Assembly: GCA_014189685.1 (NCBI GenBank)
Contig: DVAB01000046.1
Location: forward strand, 1 to 9,058
Reading direction: 5' to 3'
DNA from: Candidatus Naiadarchaeum limnaeum
GTDB taxonomy: Archaea > Undinarchaeota > Undinarchaeia > Undinarchaeales > Naiadarchaeaceae
Length of the DNA stretch: 9,058 nt
Numbering within the stretch: position 1 is the stretch's first letter; each line of letters opens with the position of its first letter. The translations under genes and the position numbers were made by a program. Below are positions 1 through 5,460 of this stretch, in pieces. Below the pieces are notes generated by a model. It ran no database searches and was not told where the DNA came from. It was given only the letters and a program-made list of their open reading frames with translations.

Positions 1-58
1 AATTTTCGTGCCCATCTTTTAATTCAAAGTCCAGCGCTTTTTCTCCCACTGCTACCAT
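1..58 (-). CDS. Peroxiredoxin (AhpC/TSA or BCP type), N-terminal fragment
   Basis: The minus strand starts with ATG at 58-56 and reads MVAVGEKALDFELKDGHEN before leaving the window. The pattern VG-[DE]-KA-x-DFELKD is the usual first strand of thioredoxin-fold peroxiredoxins, which reduce peroxides through a cysteine thiol in the cytoplasm. The usual Pro of the KAPDF motif is Leu here. The catalytic Cys lies outside the window, so the subclass cannot be fixed; BCP/PrxQ is likeliest. The start is well supported by a strong SD sequence (AGAGGTGATC, minus strand of 67-76) nine bases upstream. The gene has its own promoter in the gap before the Mrp-like gene. A second peroxiredoxin of the same orientation lies at the right edge of the window. 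Confidence 0.7.
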   Translation of the reverse strand, partial: MVAVGEKALDFELKDGHEN

Positions 59-127
59 TTTCAACCGATCACCTCTGTTTATCGACAAGGTTGAAAACAC
101 GAGGAATTTTTAATTCCGAAGTGTTTT
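58..127 (-). promoter_or_regulatory. Structured 5' leader with SD of the peroxiredoxin gene
   Basis: Two inverted repeats sit between the predicted transcription start (about 137) and the ATG at 58. The upstream one pairs 94-100 with 121-127 and, after a small internal loop, 103-108 with 112-117 around a three-base loop. The downstream one is a perfect 9-base repeat, 58-66 (ttttcaacc) against 89-97 (ggttgaaaa), whose loop contains the SD AGAGGTGATC (67-76, read on the minus strand). The two share bases 94-97, so they would compete. This resembles a leader that could modulate ribosome access, but no known riboswitch class is recognised and function is inference. Confidence 0.45.
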
Positions 128-155
128 TCTCCCGCAAATTGACCTTAAAGTAAAA

Positions 156-172
156 TTCTATTTAAACCTTTC
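156..172 (-). promoter_or_regulatory. Archaeal BRE/TATA promoter of the peroxiredoxin gene
   Basis: On the minus strand this reads GAAAGGTTTAAATAGAA, a purine-rich BRE followed by an A/T TATA box. With a normal spacing of about 25 bases the start would fall near 137, giving a leader of about 78 bases. The 13 bases AAAGGTTTAAATA recur exactly in front of the ferredoxin-like gene at 1251. A small palindrome, ttagg-tatt-cctaa (179-192), lies just upstream of the BRE and next to the stop codon of the Mrp-like gene; it could be an operator half-site pair or a weak terminator. Confidence 0.5.
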
Positions 173-194
173 TTCTGATTAGGTATTCCTAACT

Positions 195-980
195 TTAAGC
201 AGGCATTGTGAATTTTAGCTTTTTAAAAATTTTCTCGAATTCCTTTTGCATTCCCTCAACTTCAAGAATAGCAGGCTTTCCCTCTTCAGTTAGCTCACGG
301 ATCTTTTTTTCCAAATCTATTCTTCCCAAAAATTTTACTTTCATATCTTTTGCAACTTTTTCAGCTCCGCCTTTTCCAAAAATTTCCGAGCTCATATTTT
401 CAATAATTCCCAAAATCGGAACGCTCAAATCTCGCCCCATGTTAATTGCTTTGCGTGCATCAACTAAACTTAATTCTGGGGGCGTTGTGACAATAATAAT
501 GCCATCCAAATCTAAAAGTTGAATTACAGTGTAAATTGCATCGCTTATTCCTGGCGGAGTATCAACAATTAAATAATCTAATTCTCCCCAATCTGTATTT
601 AAAATAAATTCAGAAATCATTTTTGTTATCATTGCTCCTCTCCAGATAATTGGCTGGTCCTCTTTTTCATAAATTCCTGCGGTTGAAACTATTTTCATTC
701 CAAATTTTTCAACAGGAATTATCTGGCCGTCCTCTTTTTCCAATTTTTCATTTATTCCCAGCATTTTATGTACATCTGGGCAGTCAATATCTGCATCTAA
801 AATTGCAACTTTATGTCCCTTGCTCACTAAAAAAGAAGCCAGATTTACAGCAATAGTTGTTTTTCCAACTCCACCCTTTCCAGAAACGATGGCAACTTTG
901 TATTTTATATTCCTGAGTCTCTCGAGCAATCTTTCTTTCTGTTCCAAAATTGTGCCATAAGGCAGCGTCTCAGTTGCCAT
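195..980 (-). CDS. Mrp/NBP35-type P-loop ATPase lacking the CxxC motif
   Basis: A 261-residue cytoplasmic ATPase of the Mrp/NBP35/ApbC branch of the deviant Walker A (MinD/ParA) group, whose members usually carry and deliver Fe-S clusters. Visible motifs are the deviant Walker A SGKGGVGKTT (33-42), switch I DADID (62-66), WRG-x-M (113-117), Walker B LIVDTPPG (137-144) and ENMS (194-197). Normal family members then have a CxxC stretch before IFGKGG; here ENMS runs straight into SEIFGKGG, and the protein's only cysteine is Cys67. It therefore cannot bind a bridging cluster by the usual CxxC, so an Fe-S carrier role is uncertain. The ATG at 980 is chosen; a TTG two codons earlier (986) is possible. 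It lies 34 bases behind the ferredoxin-like gene and is probably co-transcribed with it. Confidence 0.85.
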   Translation of the reverse strand: MATETLPYGTILEQKERLLERLRNIKYKVAIVSGKGGVGKTTIAVNLASFLVSKGHKVAILDADIDCPDVHKMLGINEKLEKEDGQIIPVEKFGMKIVSTAGIYEKEDQPIIWRGAMITKMISEFILNTDWGELDYLIVDTPPGISDAIYTVIQLLDLDGIIIVTTPPELSLVDARKAINMGRDLSVPILGIIENMSSEIFGKGGAEKVAKDMKVKFLGRIDLEKKIRELTEEGKPAILEVEGMQKEFEKIFKKLKFTMPA

Positions 981-1014
981 TCCCAAAACACATAGAATAA
1001 ATTACAATTTAAGC

Positions 1015-1251
1015 TTATTCCTCAACAGGAATTATTTTAATTGCAACAACAGGGCAAACCTTTTCAGCCTCAGGATTAAACTGCCCTTCCTCTAAAATTA
1101 TTTCCCAGATTCCTGGCTGAACTTCTTTCGCATCCTTTAAATCGACCTTTCCATCATCAGACTTAATCCACCACTTTGCATCTGCCTCAACACAGGCAAA
1201 GACTCCAATGCAGGTGTTTCTCTCTAAAATGATTCTGTATTTCTTAGCCAT
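1015..1251 (-). CDS. Small three-cysteine ferredoxin-like protein (Fer1)
   Basis: A 78-residue protein with the ferredoxin pattern TCIGVFAC (13-20) and a distal VCPVVAI (65-71). Cysteines are only at 14, 20 and 66, giving C-x5-C-x45-C-P. Val17 stands where classical ferredoxins have the second cluster ligand, and Asp24 where the Cys preceding the first Pro is expected. This resembles single-cluster [3Fe-4S] ferredoxins or the Pyrococcus-type [4Fe-4S] protein with a ligand exchanged. A low-potential electron carrier is the likely role; the cluster type is inference. It heads the two-gene minus-strand unit with the Mrp-like ATPase. A GAGG sequence (minus strand of 1254-1257) lies just before the ATG, and a TATA box at 1275-1284 would give an almost leaderless transcript. 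Confidence 0.8.
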   Translation of the reverse strand: MAKKYRIILERNTCIGVFACVEADAKWWIKSDDGKVDLKDAKEVQPGIWEIILEEGQFNPEAEKVCPVVAIKIIPVEE

Positions 1252-1274
1252 CGCCTCAACTTAATTGAAGATTT

Positions 1275-1291
1275 TATATTTAAACCTTTTT
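1275..1291 (-). promoter_or_regulatory. BRE/TATA promoter of the Fer1-Mrp unit
   Basis: The minus strand reads AAAAAGGTTTAAATATA, a strong BRE/TATA match. The box centre is about 28 bases before the ATG at 1251, so the message would begin within a few bases of the start codon. The core AAAGGTTTAAATA is identical to the peroxiredoxin promoter at 159-171. Confidence 0.55.
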
Positions 1292-1297
1292 GAGATA

Positions 1298-1312
1298 CAA
1301 AAGCATATAAAT
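1298..1312 (+). promoter_or_regulatory. TATA promoter of the thyX-nth unit
   Basis: The plus strand reads CAAAAGCATATAAAT, a BRE-like A/G run followed by CATATAAAT. A start near 1334 and a leader of about 48 bases before the ATG at 1382 are expected. A second A/T box at about 1340-1351 (TTGTATAAAAT) is an alternative giving a shorter leader. The two divergent promoters are only about 20 bases apart, so the outward units could be co-regulated. Confidence 0.4.
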
Positions 1313-1381
1313 GAGTTTTGTCTAAAAAGAGGCAGCTATTTGTATAAAATTATTTGCCTAGATGCCAGTATATTTATCAAA

Positions 1382-2965
1382 ATGATCTCTGATGAAGAAA
1401 CAGCCGGCCCTTTGAACTATGAAATTGTTAGCCCTGCCCCCAAAATTCAATTGCTCAGATATTTTGATAAGCCATTTGATTTCTCAATAAGCGCTGCGCG
1501 CACTTGTTATTCTCCAAGAGTAATTAATACAGAAGAGGTTACTGCTGATCAAAAACAGAGAATCGGCGGCGGCTGCTTTGAAGGTGGCCATCACACAGTT
1601 TTCCAGCATGCAACTTTTTCTTTCGGACTGGAAAATGTTTCAAGACATTTTGTCTGGAGCTTTTTGCACTCGCACCCATTTTACAACTCAGAGCAATCAA
1701 GCCAAAGATATGTGCGCTTGAACGAAATTAAGGCAACAATTCCTCAAATTGAAGGAAAAGAAAATCAAAATTTGTACAAAAAAGCAGTCACGCGCGCATG
1801 GGAAACCTATAATCAACTAACTGATTTGCTTTTGGAGGATGTTGTTAAAATTCATGAAGAAATTTTTAACAAAAAAGTTGCAGATGAAAAAGAGCGCAAA
1901 AAATTGAGCAAGAAAGCAATTGAAATTGCGCGCTATGTAACTCCGATTGCAGCTCACACTTCTATGGTGCATACAATTTCTGGATTAACTCTTTACAGAT
2001 TGCACAAAGTGATTAATACAATGCCAACTCAATGGGAGCAGCGAATTGTAATTGGAGAAATGGTAAATGCTGTCAAGAAAGCTGATCCTGACTTTTTTAT
2101 GTTTGTCCAAGATCCCGTTCCACTTGAAGAAACTCCTGAATACAAATTTTTTCAAGAGCAAACGCAAAAAACTCAGCCTAATTCTGAAAACTTTATTTCT
2201 GAATTTGACTCCCAATTAGGAAATTACCGCTCAAAACTTGTTTCTTATTTGGAAGAAGGCCCAGCTTTAATGGCAGATGCTGTCCGCGCAACAATGGGAC
2301 TAACAAAAAACCAAATGTCTGATAATGAAGCAATTGACTCTGTATTAAATCCTTCGAAAAATGTCTACTTAACAGAAGCTCTAAATGTTTCAACTCTTTC
2401 TCCTCTAATGCGTGCAATGAATCATCCCTACTTTGTTTTCAAAAAGAAATTATCGCACACTTGCGATTCCCAAAATCAAAGGCATAGAATGACCTCAGCG
2501 TCGCGGCCTGTTATGGTTTTTGTTGATACAAAAAAACCTGATTATATAACTCCCTATCAAATTACCCGAAATTCAGAGGCGCAAAAAGTTTATGATGAAT
2601 TTATGAAAGAAAATTGGGAATACAAAAATGGACTTCTTGAAAATGGGGTTCCAATTGAACATGCGCAATATGTTTTGCCGAATGCTTTAACACTTAGATT
2701 GGTTGAGAGCTCAAATTATCTAAACTTATATCACAAATGGCGCTTGCGAAGCTGTTTGGACGCGCAGAGAGAAATCTGGGAATTAACTATTGAGGAAATG
2801 GAACAGGTTGGAAAAATTTTTCCGCAGCTTTTAAAATACAGCGGCCCGGATTGCATGGTAAGATTTAAAGCCGAGGTCCGGCCATTCTGCACACAAGGAA
2901 ATCTTTGGTGCGGCCAGCCGGTGTGGGCGTGGAAAAAATTGGAGACGGAAAAGAGAGCGAATTAA
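1382..2965 (+). CDS. thyX: Double-length FAD-dependent thymidylate synthase family protein (ThyX-like)
   Basis: A 527-residue protein made of two ThyX-like halves; ordinary ThyX subunits are about 220-260 residues. ThyX makes dTMP from dUMP using methylene-tetrahydrofolate, FAD and NADPH. The N-terminal half shows AARTCYSP (38-45), HHTVFQHATFSF (70-81) and QSSQRYV (105-111), but the FAD-binding RHR triad aligns with SHP (97-99), and the position of the dUMP-activating Arg near TQWE is not Arg. The C-terminal half keeps RHRMTS (367-372), an Arg at 456 in LRSCLDAQ aligned with the catalytic Arg, and a GPxC...C...CG tail with cysteines at 491, 503 and 510, but lacks the QSxRY part. The ATG at 1382 is chosen because the open frame before it (from a TTG at 1265) overlaps both promoters and does not look coding. 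Its stop abuts the next start. A true synthase is likely, but a divergent function is possible. Confidence 0.82.
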   Translation: MISDEETAGPLNYEIVSPAPKIQLLRYFDKPFDFSISAARTCYSPRVINTEEVTADQKQRIGGGCFEGGHHTVFQHATFSFGLENVSRHFVWSFLHSHPFYNSEQSSQRYVRLNEIKATIPQIEGKENQNLYKKAVTRAWETYNQLTDLLLEDVVKIHEEIFNKKVADEKERKKLSKKAIEIARYVTPIAAHTSMVHTISGLTLYRLHKVINTMPTQWEQRIVIGEMVNAVKKADPDFFMFVQDPVPLEETPEYKFFQEQTQKTQPNSENFISEFDSQLGNYRSKLVSYLEEGPALMADAVRATMGLTKNQMSDNEAIDSVLNPSKNVYLTEALNVSTLSPLMRAMNHPYFVFKKKLSHTCDSQNQRHRMTSASRPVMVFVDTKKPDYITPYQITRNSEAQKVYDEFMKENWEYKNGLLENGVPIEHAQYVLPNALTLRLVESSNYLNLYHKWRLRSCLDAQREIWELTIEEMEQVGKIFPQLLKYSGPDCMVRFKAEVRPFCTQGNLWCGQPVWAWKKLETEKRAN

Positions 2966-3652
2966 ATGGCCCAAAAAAACCCCTCCGCCCCAAAAATAAC
3001 CCCCGAACTAAAATCCCGCGCAACCAAAATAGTCTCAATTTTAGAAAAAACCTATCCGCGCGCGAAAATTGTTCTGTGGTATAAAAATAATTTTGAGCTT
3101 TTAGTCTCTGTGATTTTGAGCGCGCAGTGCACAGACAAGCAAGTAAACAAAGTTACTGAAAAACTTTTCAAAAAATATCACACTGTGAAGGATTATGCAA
3201 CTGCAAATCAAAAAGAGTTCGAACAGGATATTCGCTCAACAGGTTTTTACCGAAACAAGACTAAAAATGTAATTGGCGCTGCGAAAATGATAATTGAAAA
3301 ATTTGGCGGAAAAGTTCCAAATACAATGGAGGAACTTTTGCAATTGCCCGGAGTTGCGCGAAAAACTGCAAATATTGTTTTAGGAAATGCTTTTGGAATT
3401 GTTGAAGGAATTGCTGTTGATACGCACATGCGCCGCGTGAATTTCCGTTTGGGATTGACAAAGCAAACAACCCCTGAAAAAATTGAGCAGGATTTAATGG
3501 CTTTGCTCCCAAAAGAAAAATGGTTTAATTATACATACTATGTAATTGAGCATGGCCGCGCTATTTGTGATGCGAAAAAACCTTTGTGTAAAGAATGCCA
3601 GTTTAATAAGCTCTGCCCAAAAAATGGAGTTGACCCTAAATTTTATAAATAA
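2966..3652 (+). CDS. nth: Endonuclease III (DNA glycosylase/AP lyase)
   Basis: A 228-residue base-excision-repair enzyme that removes oxidised pyrimidines and cuts at the abasic site. The helix-hairpin-helix LPGVARKTAN (127-136) carries the catalytic Lys133, and VDTH (151-154) holds the catalytic Asp152. The C-terminal [4Fe-4S] motif is intact: Cys201-x6-Cys208-x2-Cys211-x5-Cys217. Length is normal for the archaeal/bacterial family with a modest N-terminal extension rich in Lys and Pro. The ATG directly follows the TAA of the ThyX-like gene with no gap and no SD sequence, so translation is probably coupled and both are read from one message. The last bases contain a TATA-like box for the next gene. 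Confidence 0.95.
   Translation: MAQKNPSAPKITPELKSRATKIVSILEKTYPRAKIVLWYKNNFELLVSVILSAQCTDKQVNKVTEKLFKKYHTVKDYATANQKEFEQDIRSTGFYRNKTKNVIGAAKMIIEKFGGKVPNTMEELLQLPGVARKTANIVLGNAFGIVEGIAVDTHMRRVNFRLGLTKQTTPEKIEQDLMALLPKEKWFNYTYYVIEHGRAICDAKKPLCKECQFNKLCPKNGVDPKFYK
3640..3650 (+). promoter_or_regulatory. TATA-like box before the SDR gene
   Basis: ATTTTATAAAT at the very end of nth places a predicted transcription start near 3672, about 13 bases before the ATG at 3685. No SD sequence precedes that ATG, which fits a short-leader message. Read-through from nth is an equally open possibility because the gap is only 32 bases. Confidence 0.35.
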
Positions 3653-3684
3653 CATTAATCCCAGTTTTATGTTCTAGAGATATT

Positions 3685-4710
3685 ATGACTAAGATTGGCA
3701 TATTAGGCGGAACGCGCTTCATCGGATTCCATTTGGTAAAGGCTGCTCTTCAAAAAGGATGGAGTGTGAGCATTTTTAATCGGGGAATTACAAAGCCTCC
3801 TGAAAAACTTCCAAAAGAAGTTGAGCAATTTCACGGCAATAGGAATAATGGGAGAGGTCTAAAAAACTTTTTTAAAAATGATTATGACGCAGTAATTGAT
3901 CTCTCAGGCCACACGCCTGCGCATGTGAAGCCTATTGTTGAATTGTTCAGAAAAAAAATTGGTCATTATATTTTTTGCAGCACATCTTATGTTTATCAGA
4001 CTCCTCCTCCAGTTCCAATTGATGAAAACAGCCCGCGAACTTTTGCCCCTGGGACCTATGGGGGGGACAAGGCACTTGCAGAAGAATTGATTTTTGATAT
4101 TGCAAAGAAAGAAAATTGGCCAGTGACTGTTTTTCGGCTGCAGGGAGTTTTTGGGGAATATGATGCAGGAGCGCAGGCAAGCTATGTTTTTAGAAGATTA
4201 AAAAATAATTTGCCTGTAATTTTGATGACAAAAGGCGATATCCTGTTCAATCCCCTCTATGTTAGCGACCTTGTTGATGCATTTGTCAAAGCTGCAAATA
4301 ATGAAATTTCTTATGGAAAAGTTTATACAATCGCAGGGGATGATGCAGTTTATATGATTGATTTTGTTAAGCGATGCAAAAAAATTGTTGGCACTGAACT
4401 GCGCACAAAAATTGTTATGGAATCTTCTTATCTTGGAACAAAAATTGGCGTGCCATGGCCAGATTATTCTTTAGTTCTCAATAATAATGCAGTAAAAAAT
4501 GATCTTGGAATTAACTTTACTCCGCTTGATGATGCTCTTTCTCAAACATGGAAATGGCTGTGTGAAAATCCAAAATATTTACGGCCTATAGTCGAAAGAG
4601 AGGAAAAATATGTTTTGCAAAACAAACCAATATCCAACTTTAGGCGCAAGTTATGGAGGATAGGGGACAAAATAAAGCGGCCATTTAGCTTCCTAATGAG
4701 AAGATTCTAA
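3685..4710 (+). CDS. NAD(P)-dependent epimerase/dehydratase-like protein (extended/atypical SDR)
   Basis: A 341-residue Rossmann-fold protein of the short-chain dehydrogenase/reductase group. The nucleotide-binding motif is GILGGTRFIG (5-14), a form seen in sugar-nucleotide epimerases and in atypical SDRs such as the CSP41-like and isoflavone-reductase-like branches. Ser at 99/101 and YGGDK (Tyr125, Lys129) form the catalytic Ser-Tyr-x3-Lys set. FNPLYVSDLVDA (188-199) is the usual substrate-domain motif. The last ~25 residues are strongly basic with spaced aromatics (FRRKLWRIGDK, KRPFSFLMRRF) and look like an amphipathic tail that could touch membrane or nucleic acid. Substrate unknown; a nucleotide sugar is the default guess. 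No glycosyltransferase or other sugar gene is beside it, so the context gives no help. Confidence 0.8.
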   Translation: MTKIGILGGTRFIGFHLVKAALQKGWSVSIFNRGITKPPEKLPKEVEQFHGNRNNGRGLKNFFKNDYDAVIDLSGHTPAHVKPIVELFRKKIGHYIFCSTSYVYQTPPPVPIDENSPRTFAPGTYGGDKALAEELIFDIAKKENWPVTVFRLQGVFGEYDAGAQASYVFRRLKNNLPVILMTKGDILFNPLYVSDLVDAFVKAANNEISYGKVYTIAGDDAVYMIDFVKRCKKIVGTELRTKIVMESSYLGTKIGVPWPDYSLVLNNNAVKNDLGINFTPLDDALSQTWKWLCENPKYLRPIVEREEKYVLQNKPISNFRRKLWRIGDKIKRPFSFLMRRF

Positions 4711-4721
4711 ATACATAGCAA

Positions 4722-4743
4722 ACTTTTAATACTTATTAAAAGT
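4722..4743 (+). promoter_or_regulatory. Palindrome overlapping the promoter of the ferredoxin pair
   Basis: A perfect inverted repeat, acttttaat (4722-4730) and attaaaagt (4735-4743), separated by four bases. It occupies the place, about 25-45 bases upstream of the ATG at 4768, where the TATA box and BRE of the ferredoxin gene must lie. It could be an operator bound by a dimeric repressor, or the A/T-rich terminator region of the SDR gene. Both are inference. Confidence 0.4.
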
Positions 4744-4767
4744 ACTAAATTTTCATTCGCTATACTC

Positions 4768-5043
4768 ATGAAAATTAGAATTGAATTTGATAAAAGCAAG
4801 TGCATAGGCGCTGGGCAGTGCAGGCTCTCTGATCCGATAGATTTTGTGTTTGACCCTGTTGATGATTTCCACACAGTCCTAAACGAAAGTGAGAAACAAG
4901 GAGATTCAAACATTTGGGTCAAGGAGCTGGAAACACCTGATCATCATATGCCAACAAACGCTGGAATTCACTGCCCGGTAAAGGCAATTCGTGTTATAAA
5001 TCTTGAAACTGGTGAGGTAAAAGCCCCGAAGGAGAGTAAGTAA
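4768..5043 (+). CDS. Small three-cysteine ferredoxin (Fer2)
   Basis: A 91-residue ferredoxin-like electron carrier. CIGAGQC (12-18) and HCPVKAI (68-74) give only three cysteines, at 12, 18 and 69. Ala15 replaces the second ligand of a classical cluster and Asp22 sits before Pro at the position often occupied by Cys. The pattern C-x5-C-x50-C-P is like that of [3Fe-4S] or ligand-exchanged ferredoxins, including those that serve cytochromes P450 in actinobacteria. The middle (23-60) is unusually acidic. The tail INLETGEV nearly repeats the TNIETGEV of the following gene, so the two probably arose by duplication. It lies 13 bases before Fer3 with no SD, indicating one transcription unit. Partner unknown; the flavoprotein at 6026 is a candidate. 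Confidence 0.8.
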   Translation: MKIRIEFDKSKCIGAGQCRLSDPIDFVFDPVDDFHTVLNESEKQGDSNIWVKELETPDHHMPTNAGIHCPVKAIRVINLETGEVKAPKESK

Positions 5044-5056
5044 ATTACTGATTAAA

Positions 5057-5341
5057 ATGGTTAGAGTTAGAATAGAATATAACAGAACCGATTGCATCGG
5101 AGCATGGGCATGTGTTAGCCTTGGTCCAAATGATTTTGCAATGAATTATGATGAATCAAAAGCAGATTTGATTGAGGGGCAAAACCCAAAGCCAGGTTTG
5201 CAGGTGAAAGAATTAGAAGTTGATGAGGAACGCTTGCAGCAAATTAAATTCGCTGCGCAGAGCTGCCCTCCGCAGGTAATAAAAATTACCAATATTGAAA
5301 CAGGTGAAGTTTTAGTGAACTGGGAAAAACCTCATAAATAG
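5057..5341 (+). CDS. Small three-cysteine ferredoxin (Fer3)
   Basis: A 94-residue paralogue of Fer2 with CIGAWAC (13-19) and SCPPQVI (69-75). Cysteines are at 13, 19 and 70 only, again C-x5-C-x50-C-P, with Ala16 at the exchanged ligand position and Gly23 instead of the third cysteine. Unlike Fer2 it has no Asp there, so a three-ligand [3Fe-4S] cluster is the simplest reading. It has a strongly acidic central part (46-60), as expected for a carrier that docks on a reductase. It is the second gene of the Fer2-Fer3 unit and is followed by the hairpin cluster at 5366. Electron transfer is confident from the fold signature; the exact cluster and partner are inferred. Confidence 0.8.
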   Translation: MVRVRIEYNRTDCIGAWACVSLGPNDFAMNYDESKADLIEGQNPKPGLQVKELEVDEERLQQIKFAAQSCPPQVIKITNIETGEVLVNWEKPHK

Positions 5342-5365
5342 CAGCAAGCTTAATTTTAGTTATAT

Positions 5366-5438
5366 GGCGAAGCTTCGCTTCGCCTATTTCATAAAGGAAC
5401 ATAGTTCCTTTATGCGCACGAAAGCTACGCTTTCGTGC
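5366..5438. repeat. Cluster of three perfect triloop hairpins
   Basis: Three consecutive inverted repeats lie in the 119-base gap between Fer3 and the phosphoesterase. They are ggcgaagc-ttc-gcttcgcc (5366-5384, 8 pairs), cataaaggaac-ata-gttcctttatg (5390-5414, 11 pairs) and gcacgaaagc-tac-gctttcgtgc (5416-5438, 10 pairs). Each stem is perfect, each loop is three bases and each loop is closed by a C-G pair. About 58 of 73 bases are paired, and the cluster is more GC-rich than its surroundings. It could be a leader or terminator of the flanking genes, a small structured RNA, or copies of a dispersed palindromic repeat. The stems are symmetric, so the strand is undecided. Confidence 0.7.
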
Positions 5439-5443
5439 AGTCG

Positions 5444-5459
5444 CTCGCAAACTCGCAAA
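5444..5459. repeat. Tandem octamer ctcgcaaa x2
   Basis: Two exact back-to-back copies of ctcgcaaa (5444-5451, 5452-5459) end one base before the ATG of the phosphoesterase gene. They occupy the position of a ribosome binding site, yet contain no SD match. They may be chance or a short binding element. Confidence 0.5.
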
Positions 5460-5460
5460 A

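Noticed and set aside
208-856. Plus-strand open frames across the Mrp-like gene
   Set aside because: They lie antisense to a gene with clear Walker motifs and have low-complexity, Phe/Ser-rich translations.
1265-1381. An N-terminal extension of the ThyX-like protein from a TTG
   Set aside because: The stretch contains two TATA boxes, encodes no recognisable part of ThyX and has no ATG before 1382.
3653-3684. A tRNA or small RNA between nth and the SDR gene
   Set aside because: The gap is only 32 bases and contains no stem of useful length.
4768-5341. Fer2 and Fer3 as ordinary 2[4Fe-4S] ferredoxins
   Set aside because: Each has only three cysteines and no CxxCxxCxxxCP run.
5366-5459. A CRISPR array
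   Set aside because: The stems differ in sequence, there are no equal-length spacers and no cas gene is near.
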